This document shows, piece by piece, positions 4,785-5,167 of a DNA stretch of 5,167 bases. Origin of the DNA: Candidatus Endoriftia persephone str. Hot96_1+Hot96_2 (lineage in GTDB: Bacteria > Pseudomonadota > Gammaproteobacteria > Chromatiales > Chromatiaceae); contig AASF01002061.1 of the NCBI GenBank assembly GCA_000168735.1, positions 127 through 5,293 on the forward strand. Reading direction: 5' to 3'. Both the position numbers and the translations under genes were made by a program. The notes below the pieces were generated by a model. It had not been told where the DNA came from. It saw only the letters and a program-made list of their open reading frames with translations, and searched no databases. Numbering within the stretch: the stretch's first letter is position 1; each line of letters begins with the position of its first letter.

Positions 4785-5167
4785 TGAGGCCGGATTTGCA
4801 GCAGGCAGAGGCGAAGGCAAAGTTCCACAGCGAACCCCGGCAACAGCTCGCCTGGGGCTTCTACGATTGGGCCAACTCCGCCTTTGCCACCACTGTGATG
4901 GCAGGTTTTTTTCCGATTTTTTTCAAGCAGTACTGGGCCTCCGGCCTGAGCGCCACCGACAGCACCTTTCAGCTCGGCATGGCCAACTCCATTGCCAGTC
5001 TGCTGGTGGTCTGTATGGCGCCACTGCTTGGCGCCATCGGCGACCAGGCAGGAGCGAAAAAACGTTTCCTGCTCTTCTTTGCCGTCATGGGTATCATCAT
5101 GACTGGTGCGCTACAGTTGGTGGCGGCGGGTAACTGGGGCATGGCGCTGCTGCTCTATGGGCTCGGC
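4784..5167 (+). CDS. UMF1-family MFS transporter, N-terminal part (partial)
   Basis: An uninterrupted frame reaches the window end with 128 codons and no ATG near its beginning. Counting from GTG 4784, it has the family's N-terminal signature LAWGFYDWANSAFATTVMAG (22-41), then FFPIFFKQYW. The second helix is about 65-85, the loop GAIGDQAGAKKRF (83-95) is an MFS motif-A type turn between helices 2 and 3, and helix 3 is FLLFFAVMGIIMTGAL. UMF1 (Atg22-like) permeases are 11-12 helix inner-membrane transporters of about 430 residues with poorly known substrates, so roughly a third is visible. GTG 4784 overlaps the regulator TAG by one base. TTG 4796, with GAGG upstream, is an equally plausible start. 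This suggests translation coupled to the regulator gene. Two T7 runs (4906-4912, 4917-4923) are in frame. Confidence 0.87.
   Translation, partial: MRPDLQQAEAKAKFHSEPRQQLAWGFYDWANSAFATTVMAGFFPIFFKQYWASGLSATDSTFQLGMANSIASLLVVCMAPLLGAIGDQAGAKKRFLLFFAVMGIIMTGALQLVAAGNWGMALLLYGLG

Noticed and set aside
4274..4843. Long minus-strand open frame of 189 codons opposite the response regulator
   Set aside because: It is Ala/Arg/Ser-rich with no domain pattern, and lies exactly antisense to the receiver and helix-turn-helix. It is a shadow of high-GC coding on the plus strand.
4867..5133. Plus-strand frame inside the transporter
   Set aside because: It is His/Arg/Cys-rich and out of frame with the clear UMF1 reading that spans the same bases.
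1..5167. CRISPR array, insertion sequence, tRNA, rRNA or phage elements
   Set aside because: No repeated spacer-repeat units, terminal inverted repeats with a transposase, cloverleaf-like segments or phage protein motifs were seen on either strand.

Overview
The window reads as gammaproteobacterial chromosome. The supporting signs are an RDD-family membrane protein, a short PilZ protein, a FixL/FixJ-type two-component pair and a UMF1-type MFS transporter, all with moderate to high GC codon use. A sulfur-oxidising or symbiotic gammaproteobacterium would fit, but that is only an impression from protein similarity recalled from memory. No species can be named from the sequence.

Layout. The minus strand (1-655) carries an RDD-family three-helix membrane protein (206-655). 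Downstream of it is the first 20 codons of a probable exported protein that leaves the window at base 1. A non-coding stretch (656-897) separates these from the plus-strand genes. The plus strand then holds: a PilZ-domain protein of the c-di-GMP receptor type (898-1289), closed by a strong Rho-independent terminator (1360-1387); a spacer; a large membrane-bound sensor histidine kinase (about 1591-4153) with TM, extracytoplasmic sensor, TM, PAS, PAS, HisKA and HATPase regions; a FixJ/LuxR-type response regulator (4156-4784); and the first 128 codons of a UMF1-family MFS transporter (4784 to the window end).

The main peculiarity is that all three complete plus-strand genes (PilZ, kinase, regulator) are broken by single-base frame changes: three, seven and two respectively. 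Between the breaks the protein sequence is well conserved. Every diagnostic motif is present: PilZ RxxxR and NxSxxG, the kinase H, N, G1, F and G2 boxes, the receiver Asp/Thr/Lys, and the LuxR helix-turn-helix. There are no extra in-frame stops between the breaks. This looks more like base-calling or assembly indels, or very recent inactivation, than old gene decay. The RDD gene and the visible part of the transporter are in frame throughout.

How the genes may work together. The kinase and regulator are adjacent and very probably a cognate pair: an extracytoplasmic or redox-type signal, phosphotransfer to Asp55 of the regulator, then transcription control through its LuxR-type DNA-binding domain. 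The transporter start overlaps the regulator stop, so it may be co-transcribed and could be an output or accessory of the pair. The PilZ gene has its own ribosome binding site and terminator and appears to be a separate unit. I see no CRISPR array, insertion sequence, tRNA, rRNA or phage gene, and no convincing undescribed system.
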